Source: Kiritimatiellia bacterium (GTDB lineage: Bacteria; Verrucomicrobiota; Kiritimatiellia; RFP12; UBA1067). From it: a stretch of 30,575 bases of DNA. The notes beneath the pieces are model-generated. The model searched no databases, was not told where the DNA came from, and was given only the letters and a program-made list of their open reading frames with translations. How positions within the stretch are numbered: position 1 is the first letter of the stretch; each line of letters starts with the position of its first letter. The stretch lies in contig JAFRBA010000181.1 of assembly GCA_017405115.1 (NCBI GenBank), positions 1 to 30,575 of the forward strand, given 5' to 3'. The position numbers were made by a program, and so were the translations under genes. Of this stretch, positions 24,304 through 30,575 are shown piece by piece.

Positions 24304-25746
24304 TCAGCTCTCGAGCGACTGCCTGATCGTCTGCTGCTCGCCGGCGTCTCCGCCGTCGCCCAGCCCCACCTTCGCGAGGTCCACTGTCTCGATGCCAAGC
24401 GGCTTCATCGTCTTCCAGCCGCCGCGAGTGAAGTCCGGCACCTCAACCGGCGCGCCGCGGCGCGCCTGCGACTTCTCGGTGACTTCGCAGAGGCAGCTCC
24501 ACGATGCGAGGTCGTAGACGTCCATGTCGAGCGGCAGCCCGTTCCTCAGGCAGTAGACCCAGCGGAGGTCCATGATGAAGTCCATGCCGCCGTGTCCGCC
24601 CACCCTCTTCGCAACTTCTCCAACCACCTTCCACATGGGGTGGCGGTACTTCTCGCGGTACTCCTCGGTGCGCTTCTCGTCGAAGGGCCTCGGGCCTGAC
24701 CCCGGCGTCTCCTCTATGTCGATCCGAAGCGGATAGTCCATCATTATGCCGTGCGTGCCCTGTATCGTGTTGATGCGGCTGTAAGGATGCGGCACCGTGC
24801 ACGAGAGGTTGAGGAGGATTATCTTTCCGTTCGCCGTGCGTATGAGCGACGAGTTGTACCCACCTATGAGGTATTTCCTGTACGTCTCGAGGTTGTTTCC
24901 ATTCCAGCGCGGGTCGCCGCCCCTGATGAAGTCGGCTATCGACTTCGTCTCCATCGAGTTGAGGTAGTCGAAGCGGTCGCCGCGGTTTATGTTCATGTAC
25001 TGCGCGACGGGGCCGAGCCCGTGAGTCGGATAGTAGTTGCCGCGATGCTCCTGGTACCACTCGGAGCGGAACTGGGACAGTTTGCGGCCACGCGTGGCCC
25101 CTCCGTGGAGGTAGCCCGCCTCGCCGTAGACCGTCTCGCCGAGGACGCCAAGCCGGCACATGTTCAGGGCCAGCATCTCCGACTCTCCGTAACAGCAGTT
25201 CTCGAGCATCATGCAGTGACGACGCGTCGCCTCGCTCGTCTCTACGAGCTCCCAACAGCTGTCAACGTCCATCGTCGCGGGGACCTCGACGAATGCATGC
25301 TTGCCGCCGCGCATCGCCGCGAGCGCGACGGGCGCATGCAGCTTCCACGGAGTGCAGGCATAGACGACGTCGACGCCGTCCCACTGGCAGAGGTCGCGGT
25401 ATGATTCAGGACCAAGAAACTCGCGCGCCGGCGGAAGGCGCTTCTCCGCGAGAAAGTCACGGCAGCCCTTCATCTGCATCTCGGAGACATCGCAGAACGC
25501 GGCGACCGACACTCCGGGTATCGACGAAAGACGCTTGAGCGCGTACGTGCCGCGCGATCCGACGCCTACGAACCCCACGCGTATGCAGTCTAGCCGCGGT
25601 GCCGCGAAGCCCGCCATCGGCGCGCCGCCGCCAAAGCCGAACCTGTCCAGCCTGCAGCCTGCGGCCGCCGCAGCCAGGCCGAGCCAGGCCGTGCCCTTTA
25701 GAAATTCCCTTCTGTCCGCCGTAGCGCCAGTCAAAATGTGTTTCAT
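24304..25746 (-). CDS. Tat-exported GH109 alpha-N-acetylgalactosaminidase-type oxidoreductase
   Basis: The protein has 480 residues with a Tat signal (DRREFLKG at 11-18) ending AAAAAGC near residue 31, possibly a lipoprotein cleavage site. The NAD-binding fold shows VGFVGVGSRGTYAL at 57-70. GH109 hallmarks follow: FVEVPATMDVDSCWEL near 152-167, RRHCMMLENCCYGE at 175-188, and YQEHRGNYYPTHGLGPVAQY at 231-250. GH109 enzymes use NAD+ to cleave alpha-GalNAc by an oxidation-elimination mechanism; plain Gfo/Idh/MocA dehydrogenases lack this signature set. Its promoter cassette overlaps the 3' end of the regulator gene upstream. GC content is high, unlike the LamG gene downstream. Alpha-GalNAc occurs on mucin O-glycans and blood-group A, a plausible but unproven substrate. 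Confidence 0.87.
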   Translation of the reverse strand: MKHILTGATADRREFLKGTAWLGLAAAAAGCRLDRFGFGGGAPMAGFAAPRLDCIRVGFVGVGSRGTYALKRLSSIPGVSVAAFCDVSEMQMKGCRDFLAEKRLPPAREFLGPESYRDLCQWDGVDVVYACTPWKLHAPVALAAMRGGKHAFVEVPATMDVDSCWELVETSEATRRHCMMLENCCYGESEMLALNMCRLGVLGETVYGEAGYLHGGATRGRKLSQFRSEWYQEHRGNYYPTHGLGPVAQYMNINRGDRFDYLNSMETKSIADFIRGGDPRWNGNNLETYRKYLIGGYNSSLIRTANGKIILLNLSCTVPHPYSRINTIQGTHGIMMDYPLRIDIEETPGSGPRPFDEKRTEEYREKYRHPMWKVVGEVAKRVGGHGGMDFIMDLRWVYCLRNGLPLDMDVYDLASWSCLCEVTEKSQARRGAPVEVPDFTRGGWKTMKPLGIETVDLAKVGLGDGGDAGEQQTIRQSLES

Positions 25747-25848
25747 GCTTTCAGCCCCTTTGCTTGTGTTTTAGGTTTGGGAGCATTTTAGCATTTGAAG
25801 CCGGAATCCGTCTATGTCTATGTTACGACAATGCCGATTTTGAGACAT
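25739..25848 (-). repeat. Upstream regulatory cassette, copy B (before GH109 gene)
   Basis: This is the gap-free partner of 24121-24230. Bases 25823-25848 are also the last codons of the regulator gene, so the cassette and a coding end share the same DNA. The portion nearest the GH109 start carries the AAAGGGG ribosome-binding site and the extended -10. Confidence 0.8.
25785..25793 (-). promoter_or_regulatory. GH109 promoter, extended -10 TGCTAAAAT
   Basis: The minus strand has TGCTAAAAT about 40 bases before the ATG. Between it and the regulator stop lies the conserved block around ATAGAC-ATAGACGG, a candidate operator because it is kept in both cassettes. The predicted leader is about 33 bases. 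Confidence 0.6.
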
Positions 25849-27028
25849 CTTCACCGCGCCATAGGTGCGGCGTGACTCCATAGCGGTCACGATATATCTT
25901 GCAGAAGTGGCTAACGCTGGAGAACCCGAGCATAGATGATATTTCGCGAATGCGCAGCTGTTCGCTCTCAAGCAGCACGCAGGCGCGCTCCAGCTTGGCC
26001 GCGTTGATCTCGCAGAGTAGCGAATTGCGCCCGGCCGAGAGAAACCTGCGTTCCAGCTGACGCCGACTCATGTCTAAGGATGCGCAAAGGCCGTCGATGC
26101 GTATGCCGTTGGTTACGTTCACCTCGATCAGCTTAAGCGCCTTCTCGACCACCGGATCGAACCTGCCGCCGCGAAGCATCGTCGAACGCCGCTCCACGAC
26201 CCGCACGGGCCCGTATAAAATGCGATGCGGAGCGAACACGCCCCGCATGCAGCCGTCAAGCATCTTCGCCGCAAGATAGGCCGCGCGGTCGGCGTCGACG
26301 GCAATGGACGAGATTGCCGGGTAGAAGGACTCGCACAGGTCCTCGTCGTTGTCGCAGCCGAGAATGCCTACCTCTGACGGAACGGACAGCCCTGCGGCCA
26401 TGCAGGCGTCGGCGACCTGCCGCGCACGCTCGTCATGGACGGCGAACACGCCTACGGGCTTCGGAAGGTTCTTTAGCCATTCGACGAGAGCGGGCATCTC
26501 CGCGGCTAGCGAACGAGAGCCGGGGCTGCGGAACACCGAACACGTCCGACCCGCATCCTCCAGCGTCGCGGCAAAAGCCTTCTCGCGAATTTGCGACCAG
26601 CCGATGGACTCGTCGGGTTCGCCTGCATACGCGAAGTTCCGGTAGCGGCTGGAAAGATAGTATTTCGCCGCCATCCTGCCAAGCGCGGCGCTGTCGGTGG
26701 AGATTGTCGCGGAAGTGCGCATGAGCTTCTCCACCCGTGGCGGGAGCTTGCCGGAGTCCAGCCAGCGCAGAACGCACGGCACTTTCAACCTCATGATGGA
26801 CTTTGCGTCCTCGTCCGTGGTGACGTAGCCGATGAAGCCGGTCAGGTCTGAAGCCCGCAAATCGGAGATCCTGTGCGAGAACTCGCGTCCTTCCAGAAGA
26901 TGCACCATCCAAGGTCCGCATTCCTTCGCATAGCGCAGAACGCCCTTTCGCATGTCGCGCGGAATCTTCGCGTTCGGCGGCAGGGCTATCGCCACCTGCG
27001 GCACCTTGTCCGTGAACAAGCCGGACAT
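25823..27028 (-). CDS. XylR-like regulator: LacI-type sensor with AraC HTH
   Basis: The protein is 401 residues from the ATG at 27028, which has AAGGAAAG six bases upstream; the 16 extra codons possible from 27076 lack a site. Residues 10-285 form a periplasmic-binding-like sensor (VPQVAIALPP, GVLRYAKECGPWMVHL, FAVHDERARQVADA, EVGILGCDNDEDLCE). Residues 295-392 form an AraC-type double helix-turn-helix: IDGLCASLDMSRRQLERRFL and IREISSMLGFSSVSHFCKIY. Such proteins usually sense a sugar and activate nearby catabolic genes. GH109 follows at once in the same direction, and its promoter lies at the regulator's own 3' end. The conserved blocks in both cassettes are likely binding sites; this is inference. 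Confidence 0.9.
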   Translation of the reverse strand: MSGLFTDKVPQVAIALPPNAKIPRDMRKGVLRYAKECGPWMVHLLEGREFSHRISDLRASDLTGFIGYVTTDEDAKSIMRLKVPCVLRWLDSGKLPPRVEKLMRTSATISTDSAALGRMAAKYYLSSRYRNFAYAGEPDESIGWSQIREKAFAATLEDAGRTCSVFRSPGSRSLAAEMPALVEWLKNLPKPVGVFAVHDERARQVADACMAAGLSVPSEVGILGCDNDEDLCESFYPAISSIAVDADRAAYLAAKMLDGCMRGVFAPHRILYGPVRVVERRSTMLRGGRFDPVVEKALKLIEVNVTNGIRIDGLCASLDMSRRQLERRFLSAGRNSLLCEINAAKLERACVLLESEQLRIREISSMLGFSSVSHFCKIYRDRYGVTPHLWRGEDVSKSALS

Positions 27029-27110
27029 GTTCTCTTTCCTTCCGCCCCCGCACATACCCCGTATCTTCAAATTCATGGCATGGCCCTTGCGCCTGCTCCG
27101 CGCGAAAGAT

Positions 27111-28439
27111 TCAAGCCAAGGCTAGCTCGGGGATGCGCTCGAGTATCAGGGGAGTTCGCTCCGGAGCGGACGAGGATATCCGGAACGCACGGTACAGCTC
27201 CGCGGCGGCGGGCTCGAGCCCGTCGGGGTCCGAGGAGCGCTCGAGCGTCGCGAGCTGCTGCCCGGTCGTCACCTTGTCGCCCACGCCGACAGCCAGCGTT
27301 ACGCCGGCAAGCGGGTCTATCCTGTCGCCCGCCTTCTCGCGGCCCGCGCCAAGCGAAAGCGCGACGCGCGCAACCTTCTCCGCGTCGATCGACTCTACAT
27401 GGCCCGAGCGCATCGCCTGTATGGCGAACTTGAACGTCGGCCGCGTCCGCAGGTCTGCGAAGCGGCCGAGGTCGCCCCCGTGCGCCTCGACCATCGAGCG
27501 GAACCTGGCCAGCGCGGAGCCGTCGGCAAGCCTCGCCCGGCACTCCTCCCTCGCGTCCTCCAGGGCGATCTCCCTCGCAAGCGACACCATCAGCGCGGCA
27601 AGCTCCACGCAGAGGTCGACGGACTCCCTTCTCAGCTCCGCGCCGTCCTTCCGGCACTCAAGCATCTCGATTGCCTCCGCGACCTCGTTCGCATTGCCGA
27701 CGCACCGGCCGAGAGGGGCGTCCATCCTTGTGACAAGGGCCGCAGAACGCCGACCTGCCGCCTTCGCGCCGGACACAAGGGAGCGGGCGAGGGCTCGCGC
27801 CTCGTCCAGGGTCTTCATGAAGGCGCCCTTCCCGCACTTGACGTCGAAGACGAGCGTCCCCGCGCCCTCGGCGAGCTTCTTCGACAGTATCGAGCCGGTG
27901 ATGAGCGGAATCGACGCAACCGTGCCGGTCACGTCCCTCAGCGCGTAGAGCTTCTTGTCCGCAGGGCATATCTCCTCGGTCTGCACCGTCATGGACACGC
28001 CGACGTCGGCGACGACGGCGCGGAACGCGTCGAGGGAAAGCGAGCAGCTGTAGCCGGGGATCGTCTCGAGCTTGTCTGCCGTGCCGCCGGTGATGCCGAG
28101 CCCCCGCCCCGTCAGGGACGGGACGGCGACGCCGCACGCGGCCGCAAGAGGCTGCACCACGAGCGAGAGCTTGTCGCCGACGCCGCCGGTGGAGTGCTTG
28201 TCTGCCGTCGGCACGGACAGCCCGCTCCACTCCAGGCAGGCACCGGAGCGCATCATCGCGTCGGTGAGGTCGGCCGTCTCCCTCTCGTTCATGCCACGGC
28301 AGCAGATCGCCATGGCGAGGGCGCTCATCTGGTAGTCGGGCACGGCTCCCCTCGTGAACCCCTCGATGAACTCTCGTATCTCCGCCGAACCGAGCGCATG
28401 TCCTTCGCGCTTTTTGTCAAGAACTAGCTTTGCAATCAT
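27111..28439 (-). CDS. deoA: Thymidine / pyrimidine-nucleoside phosphorylase
   Basis: The protein has 442 residues starting at 28439 (MIAKLVLDKKREGHALG); the long upstream open extension runs through promoter and repeat DNA and has no family match. Signature segments: ADKHSTGGVGDKLSLVVQPL with the phosphate-binding loop near 80, the SLTGRGLGITGGTADKLE block near 109, and KLAEGAGTLVFDVKCGKGAF near 190, the lysine-rich active-site region. The enzyme splits thymidine, deoxyuridine or uridine with phosphate, giving base and (deoxy)ribose-1-phosphate. It is divergent from rlmN. The promoter's -10 ends nine bases before the ATG, so the mRNA is probably near-leaderless. The regulator begins 82 bases after its stop and may share the transcript. 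Confidence 0.95.
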   Translation of the reverse strand: MIAKLVLDKKREGHALGSAEIREFIEGFTRGAVPDYQMSALAMAICCRGMNERETADLTDAMMRSGACLEWSGLSVPTADKHSTGGVGDKLSLVVQPLAAACGVAVPSLTGRGLGITGGTADKLETIPGYSCSLSLDAFRAVVADVGVSMTVQTEEICPADKKLYALRDVTGTVASIPLITGSILSKKLAEGAGTLVFDVKCGKGAFMKTLDEARALARSLVSGAKAAGRRSAALVTRMDAPLGRCVGNANEVAEAIEMLECRKDGAELRRESVDLCVELAALMVSLAREIALEDAREECRARLADGSALARFRSMVEAHGGDLGRFADLRTRPTFKFAIQAMRSGHVESIDAEKVARVALSLGAGREKAGDRIDPLAGVTLAVGVGDKVTTGQQLATLERSSDPDGLEPAAAELYRAFRISSSAPERTPLILERIPELALA

Positions 28440-28448
28440 GACGCGTGT

Positions 28449-28457
28449 ATTATACCA
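28449..28457 (-). promoter_or_regulatory. deoA promoter, extended -10 TGGTATAAT
   Basis: The minus strand reads TTTATGGTATAATACACGCG, then TC and the ATG. Only nine bases separate TATAAT from the start codon, so transcription would begin two or three bases before ATG or on it. No -35 or ribosome-binding site is present. Confidence 0.75.
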
Positions 28458-28520
28458 TAAACTGTTCCAAAGGGAGCCCGCCGCAGACCGGGTGTGTTTC
28501 TCGCCAGTGCGCACATAGAT

Positions 28521-28797
28521 TTGGAAACAACTTGGACAACTGGTAAAAACAACTTTTCTCTTTTTGCCGCGCACGGGGCCTTGCGGATGCTTCGCAGTTC
28601 GCGCGCACCCGCTTGCGCCCTTGCTTCGCAATGGCTCCTCGCTTCGCTCGTCGGGGAACCTGGCGGCTTCGCCGCAGGTGCATCTTGCGCTCACCCGACC
28701 TGATCGCTTCGCGACAGGCGTATTCCTGCGCGGCGTTCTTAAACCGGCGGGCGGTTGCCCGCCGTAAAAGGAAGTTGTTTCAAATAGTTGTTTCCAA
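28521..28797. repeat. 277-bp non-coding element with perfect 12-base inverted ends
   Basis: TTGGAAACAACT at 28521-28532 and AGTTGTTTCCAA at 28786-28797 are exact reverse complements. Each end carries a second inner copy of the core (AAACAACTT near 28555 and AAGTTGTTT near 28773). The interior has many short hairpins with GCTTCGC loops and the 17-mer shared with the intron domain VI, plus GGCGGGC-GGTT-GCCCGCC near the right end. No ORF is supported. It looks like a MITE-like or structural repeat lying between two divergent promoters. Confidence 0.6.
28602..28618. repeat. 17-mer shared with group II intron domain VI
   Basis: CGCGCACCCGCTTGCGC is identical to 21324-21340, and both copies continue into CCTT after one or no GC. 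It indicates that a small dispersed hairpin repeat is present both inside the intron and in this element. Confidence 0.55.
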
Positions 28798-28858
28798 CCT
28801 TCGGAAGGCACGGCGCGCCTATGTCACGGACGCACCATGCCACCCGCCACCGCCGTTT

Positions 28859-28867
28859 TGGTATAAT
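28859..28867 (+). promoter_or_regulatory. rlmN promoter, extended -10 TGGTATAAT
   Basis: TTTTGGTATAATACGCGCAG is followed by TT and the ATG at 28878. Ten bases lie between TATAAT and the start codon, so at most about four bases of leader are expected. The arrangement mirrors the deoA promoter on the other strand. Confidence 0.75.
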
Positions 28868-28877
28868 ACGCGCAGTT

Positions 28878-29909
28878 ATGACACGCGCCTGGAGCATACT
28901 GCCTGAGGAATGGAAGCCGATCCTTGCCGATCGGGGCCTGCGTCCATTCCGCGCCGACCAGATACTGCAGGCCCTGTACCGCGACTACATCCAGGACTGG
29001 GACGCCGCGACGACGCTGCCGAAGGACCTCCGCGAGACGCTTAAGGCGGAGTTCCCGCTCACTCCGCACGAGCGGCTCGAGGTGTCGGAGTCCGCCGACG
29101 GCACGAGGAAGCTGCTCATCGGCTTCGAGGACGGCAACGCCGTGGAGACGGTGCTCATACCTGCGGCCGGCCGCTTCACGCAGTGCATATCCACGCAGGT
29201 CGGCTGCGCGATGGGCTGCGCGTTCTGCGCCAGCGGATCCGGCGGGCTAGTGCGCTCGCTTTCCGCCGACGAGATAGTGGCCGAGTACATGGCCGGCCGC
29301 GCCTTCGGCGAAATCACCAACATCGTGGTGATGGGGATGGGCGAGCCGTTCGCGAACTACGACGCGACGATGCGAGCCCTGAAGCTCATAAACGCGGGGC
29401 GGGGTCCCAACCTCGGCGCGCGCCACATCACCCTCTCCACCTGCGGCGTGGTGCCGGGCTTCGAGCGGCTCGCGGCGGAGGGGATACAGTTCGAGCTCTC
29501 CGTCTCGCTGCACGCGCCGAACGACGAGCTGCGCTCCCGCCTGATGCCGGTCAACCGGCGCTGGCCGCTGGACGAGCTGCTCTCGGCCAGCGCCGCCTAC
29601 ACGCGCGCCACAAAGCGCATAATAACCTTCGAGTACACGGTGATAAGCGGCGTCAACGACTCGCGCGCCTGCGCCGAAGAGCTGGCGAGGCAGGTGCGCC
29701 GCGTTCCGATGGCCAAGGTGAACCTGATACCGCTCTCGCCGGTCAGCCACCGCCCGGACTTCAGGACGCCCGACGAGCCGACGATGCTGATGTTCCTCGA
29801 CGTCCTGATGAAGCACGGCGTCCAGACAATGCTTCGCCGCAGCCGCGGAAAGGACGCCGACGCCGCCTGCGGCCAGCTCCGGCTAAGGCGCCTGGCCAGT
29901 GGCCGCTGA
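28878..29909 (+). CDS. rlmN: Dual-specificity 23S rRNA/tRNA adenine-C2 methyltransferase RlmN
   Basis: The radical-SAM protein has 343 residues starting at 28878 (MTRAWSILPEEWKPIL); the 30 codons before it cross the promoter and are not coding. The [4Fe-4S] cluster cysteines are Cys110, Cys114 and Cys117 in VGCAMGCAFCASG. The SAM-binding stretch is NIVVMGMGEPFANYD, followed by ITLSTCGVVPGFERLA and FELSVSLHAPNDELRSRLMP. The methyl-carrying cysteine is in the C-terminal DADAACGQLR. RlmN methylates adenine-2503 of 23S rRNA and adenine-37 of some tRNAs. It is the only complete plus-strand gene in the window and appears monocistronic. Confidence 0.97.
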   Translation: MTRAWSILPEEWKPILADRGLRPFRADQILQALYRDYIQDWDAATTLPKDLRETLKAEFPLTPHERLEVSESADGTRKLLIGFEDGNAVETVLIPAAGRFTQCISTQVGCAMGCAFCASGSGGLVRSLSADEIVAEYMAGRAFGEITNIVVMGMGEPFANYDATMRALKLINAGRGPNLGARHITLSTCGVVPGFERLAAEGIQFELSVSLHAPNDELRSRLMPVNRRWPLDELLSASAAYTRATKRIITFEYTVISGVNDSRACAEELARQVRRVPMAKVNLIPLSPVSHRPDFRTPDEPTMLMFLDVLMKHGVQTMLRRSRGKDADAACGQLRLRRLASGR

Positions 29910-29946
29910 ATCTCACTGCCACTCGCGTCGTGCCCGTTGAAAACTG

Positions 29947-29990
29947 GACGAGAGTGGGGACAGGCACCGACGAGAGTGGGGACAGGCACC
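29947..29990 (+). repeat. Exact 22-base tandem duplication
   Basis: Two adjacent identical 22-base units (29947-29968 and 29969-29990) each contain GTGGGGACAGGCACC. This core is related to the GGGGACAGTCCCC palindrome about 70 bases further on. It lies just after rlmN and is non-coding. Confidence 0.7.
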
Positions 29991-30053
29991 CGTTTCCGTC
30001 TCATATTTCGCACGTTTTTCTGCGATAGCGCACCAGAACCACCACTTTTATTT

Positions 30054-30212
30054 TCACACCTTGGGGACAGTCCCCCTTTTTCGAGTGAACTTCGTAGGCG
30101 ACGACACAAGCTTCCGCACCATGTCCGCAACCTTCTCCCGCCCAACCGCCGCCTCGGCCATGGCGAGATACTCATAGTCCTCCTCTCCGTCGCGTACGTT
30201 GGCAAGCCGACG
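30054..30212 (-). pseudogene. C-terminal fragment of a DUF4091-type secreted protein
   Basis: The minus strand encodes RLANVRDGEEDYEYLAMAEA followed by AVGREKVADMVRKLVSSPT, the usual ending of DUF4091 domains (RDGxEDYEYL, then a helix) found in GH123-like secreted enzymes. Upstream of Arg-Leu-Ala the frame turns into an arginine-rich, non-homologous stretch, so the rest of the gene is missing. The last codons coincide with the GGGGACAGTCCCC palindrome. It is a relic, not a working gene. Confidence 0.55.
30061..30081. repeat. REP-like palindrome GGGGACAGTCCCC with T-tract
   Basis: The palindrome GGGGACAGTCCCC is followed by CTTTTT on the plus strand. Such palindromes are scattered in many bacterial genomes, often with small Y1 transposases acting elsewhere; none is in this window. 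On the plus strand it could also act as a weak terminator after rlmN. Confidence 0.5.
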
Positions 30213-30575
30213 GCGTGGGCATAGCCGTCTGCCGCGCGGCGGCTTCTCAAAAACCGACATCAGCGCCCCTTCCGGCATACTGCGGCACCCACTGGGACAA
30301 CGGGCGTCTCGCCCGTTGAAATGGAAGACCCCACCTCTTTCTCCACCGGGCAGGATGCAACCCCTGCTAGGGCATCCGCTTTGCGGACGCATCCCCCGAG
30401 CGAAGCGAGCCGCGCTAGCGGTGGCTACAGGGGTGCCTTCGGCTGGGTTATCAGGAAATTAGGATTATCAGGAAATCTTCCTCCGGGTGAGCTACGCCAT
30501 TTACCGCCGTTTGCGACGGCAAGCCATGTTTCATTGGATAAAGTCCACATTCGGCATGGCCGACACCGACCATGA
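30213..30575. other. Repeat-rich stretch without a gene
   Basis: No convincing coding sequence was seen here. Structures include a perfect nine-base-pair hairpin CAACGGGCG-TCT-CGCCCGTTG at about 30298-30318, TCCGC-TTT-GCGGA near 30375, the multi-hairpin repeat at 30391-30436, and a direct repeat of TTATCAGGAAAT at about 30449 and 30466. The DNA after about 30480 shows nothing I recognise. Confidence 0.5.
30391..30436. repeat. Multi-hairpin dispersed repeat, copy 2
   Basis: This 46-base unit begins ATCCCCCGAGCGAAGC and ends GGGGTGC, and it aligns to 461-508 with two single-base gaps. The shared core includes GAGCCGCG. The outer ends can pair and the middle folds into smaller stems. Confidence 0.6.

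Noticed and set aside
8825..28439. Classical Bacteroidetes-type polysaccharide utilisation locus
   Set aside because: There is no SusC-type TonB receptor, no SusD-type lipoprotein and no hybrid two-component sensor; the locus only resembles one in gene content.
28440..28811. Extension of deoA to 28811
   Set aside because: The added 124 codons cross the TGGTATAAT promoter and the inverted-repeat element; family similarity starts at MIAKLVLDKK.
28788..28877. Extension of rlmN to 28788
   Set aside because: It runs over the promoter's -10, and family similarity starts after 28878.

Overview
The window looks like a high-GC chromosome segment from the Planctomycetes-Verrucomicrobia-Chlamydiae superphylum, most likely a Kiritimatiellota/Lentisphaerota-type glycan degrader. 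This is inferred from gene content: large secreted multidomain glycan-active enzymes, a Tat-exported GH109 enzyme, a LamG-type surface protein, a LacI/AraC chimeric regulator and no SusC/SusD pair. No rRNA, tRNA or CRISPR array was found. Almost everything up to 28.4 kb is on the minus strand; only rlmN, and perhaps a gene tail at the left edge, are on the plus strand.

Region 1 (8.8 to 0.6 kb, read right to left) is a tight gene string. obg has its own extended -10 promoter and is followed by an SAH/MTA-type deaminase, a purine-nucleoside N-ribohydrolase, an 18-codon coupled mini-ORF, a short protein with a WYL..NPDV module, a GT4-like glycosyltransferase, a capsule-synthesis-like protein, a GT2 glycosyltransferase carrying the same module, and trmL. 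Four junctions use 4-base ATGA overlaps. The deaminase and nucleosidase probably act in sequence on one purine nucleoside. The next four genes look like a surface-polysaccharide set.

Region 2 (28.4 to 8.8 kb, read right to left) resembles a glycan-utilisation locus: pyrimidine nucleoside phosphorylase, XylR-like regulator, GH109, LamG surface protein, a 5'-truncated group II intron, a CE15-GH163 fusion, a GH5-like hydrolase, an SGNH-esterase/hydrolase fusion, a Tat protein with two DUF1284-like repeats, and a GH20/GH67-like hydrolase. GH109 and the LamG gene share a gap-free upstream cassette of about 110 bp with an extended -10 and a strong ribosome-binding site. The GH109 copy overlaps the 3' end of the regulator gene, and the LamG copy carries a decayed relic of that same 3' end. 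The segment from 17.9 to 24.1 kb is visibly richer in A+T than its flanks and contains the intron remnant, suggesting separate origin.

Region 3 (28.4 to 30.6 kb) holds the divergent deoA and rlmN promoters. Both have TGGTATAAT only 9-10 bases before the ATG, so near-leaderless mRNAs are predicted. Between them lies a 277-bp non-coding element bounded by perfect 12-base inverted repeats. After rlmN comes a repeat-rich stretch with a 22-base tandem duplication, a GGGGACAGTCCCC palindrome, a DUF4091-type C-terminal fragment and multi-hairpin repeats, one of which also occurs near 0.5 kb.
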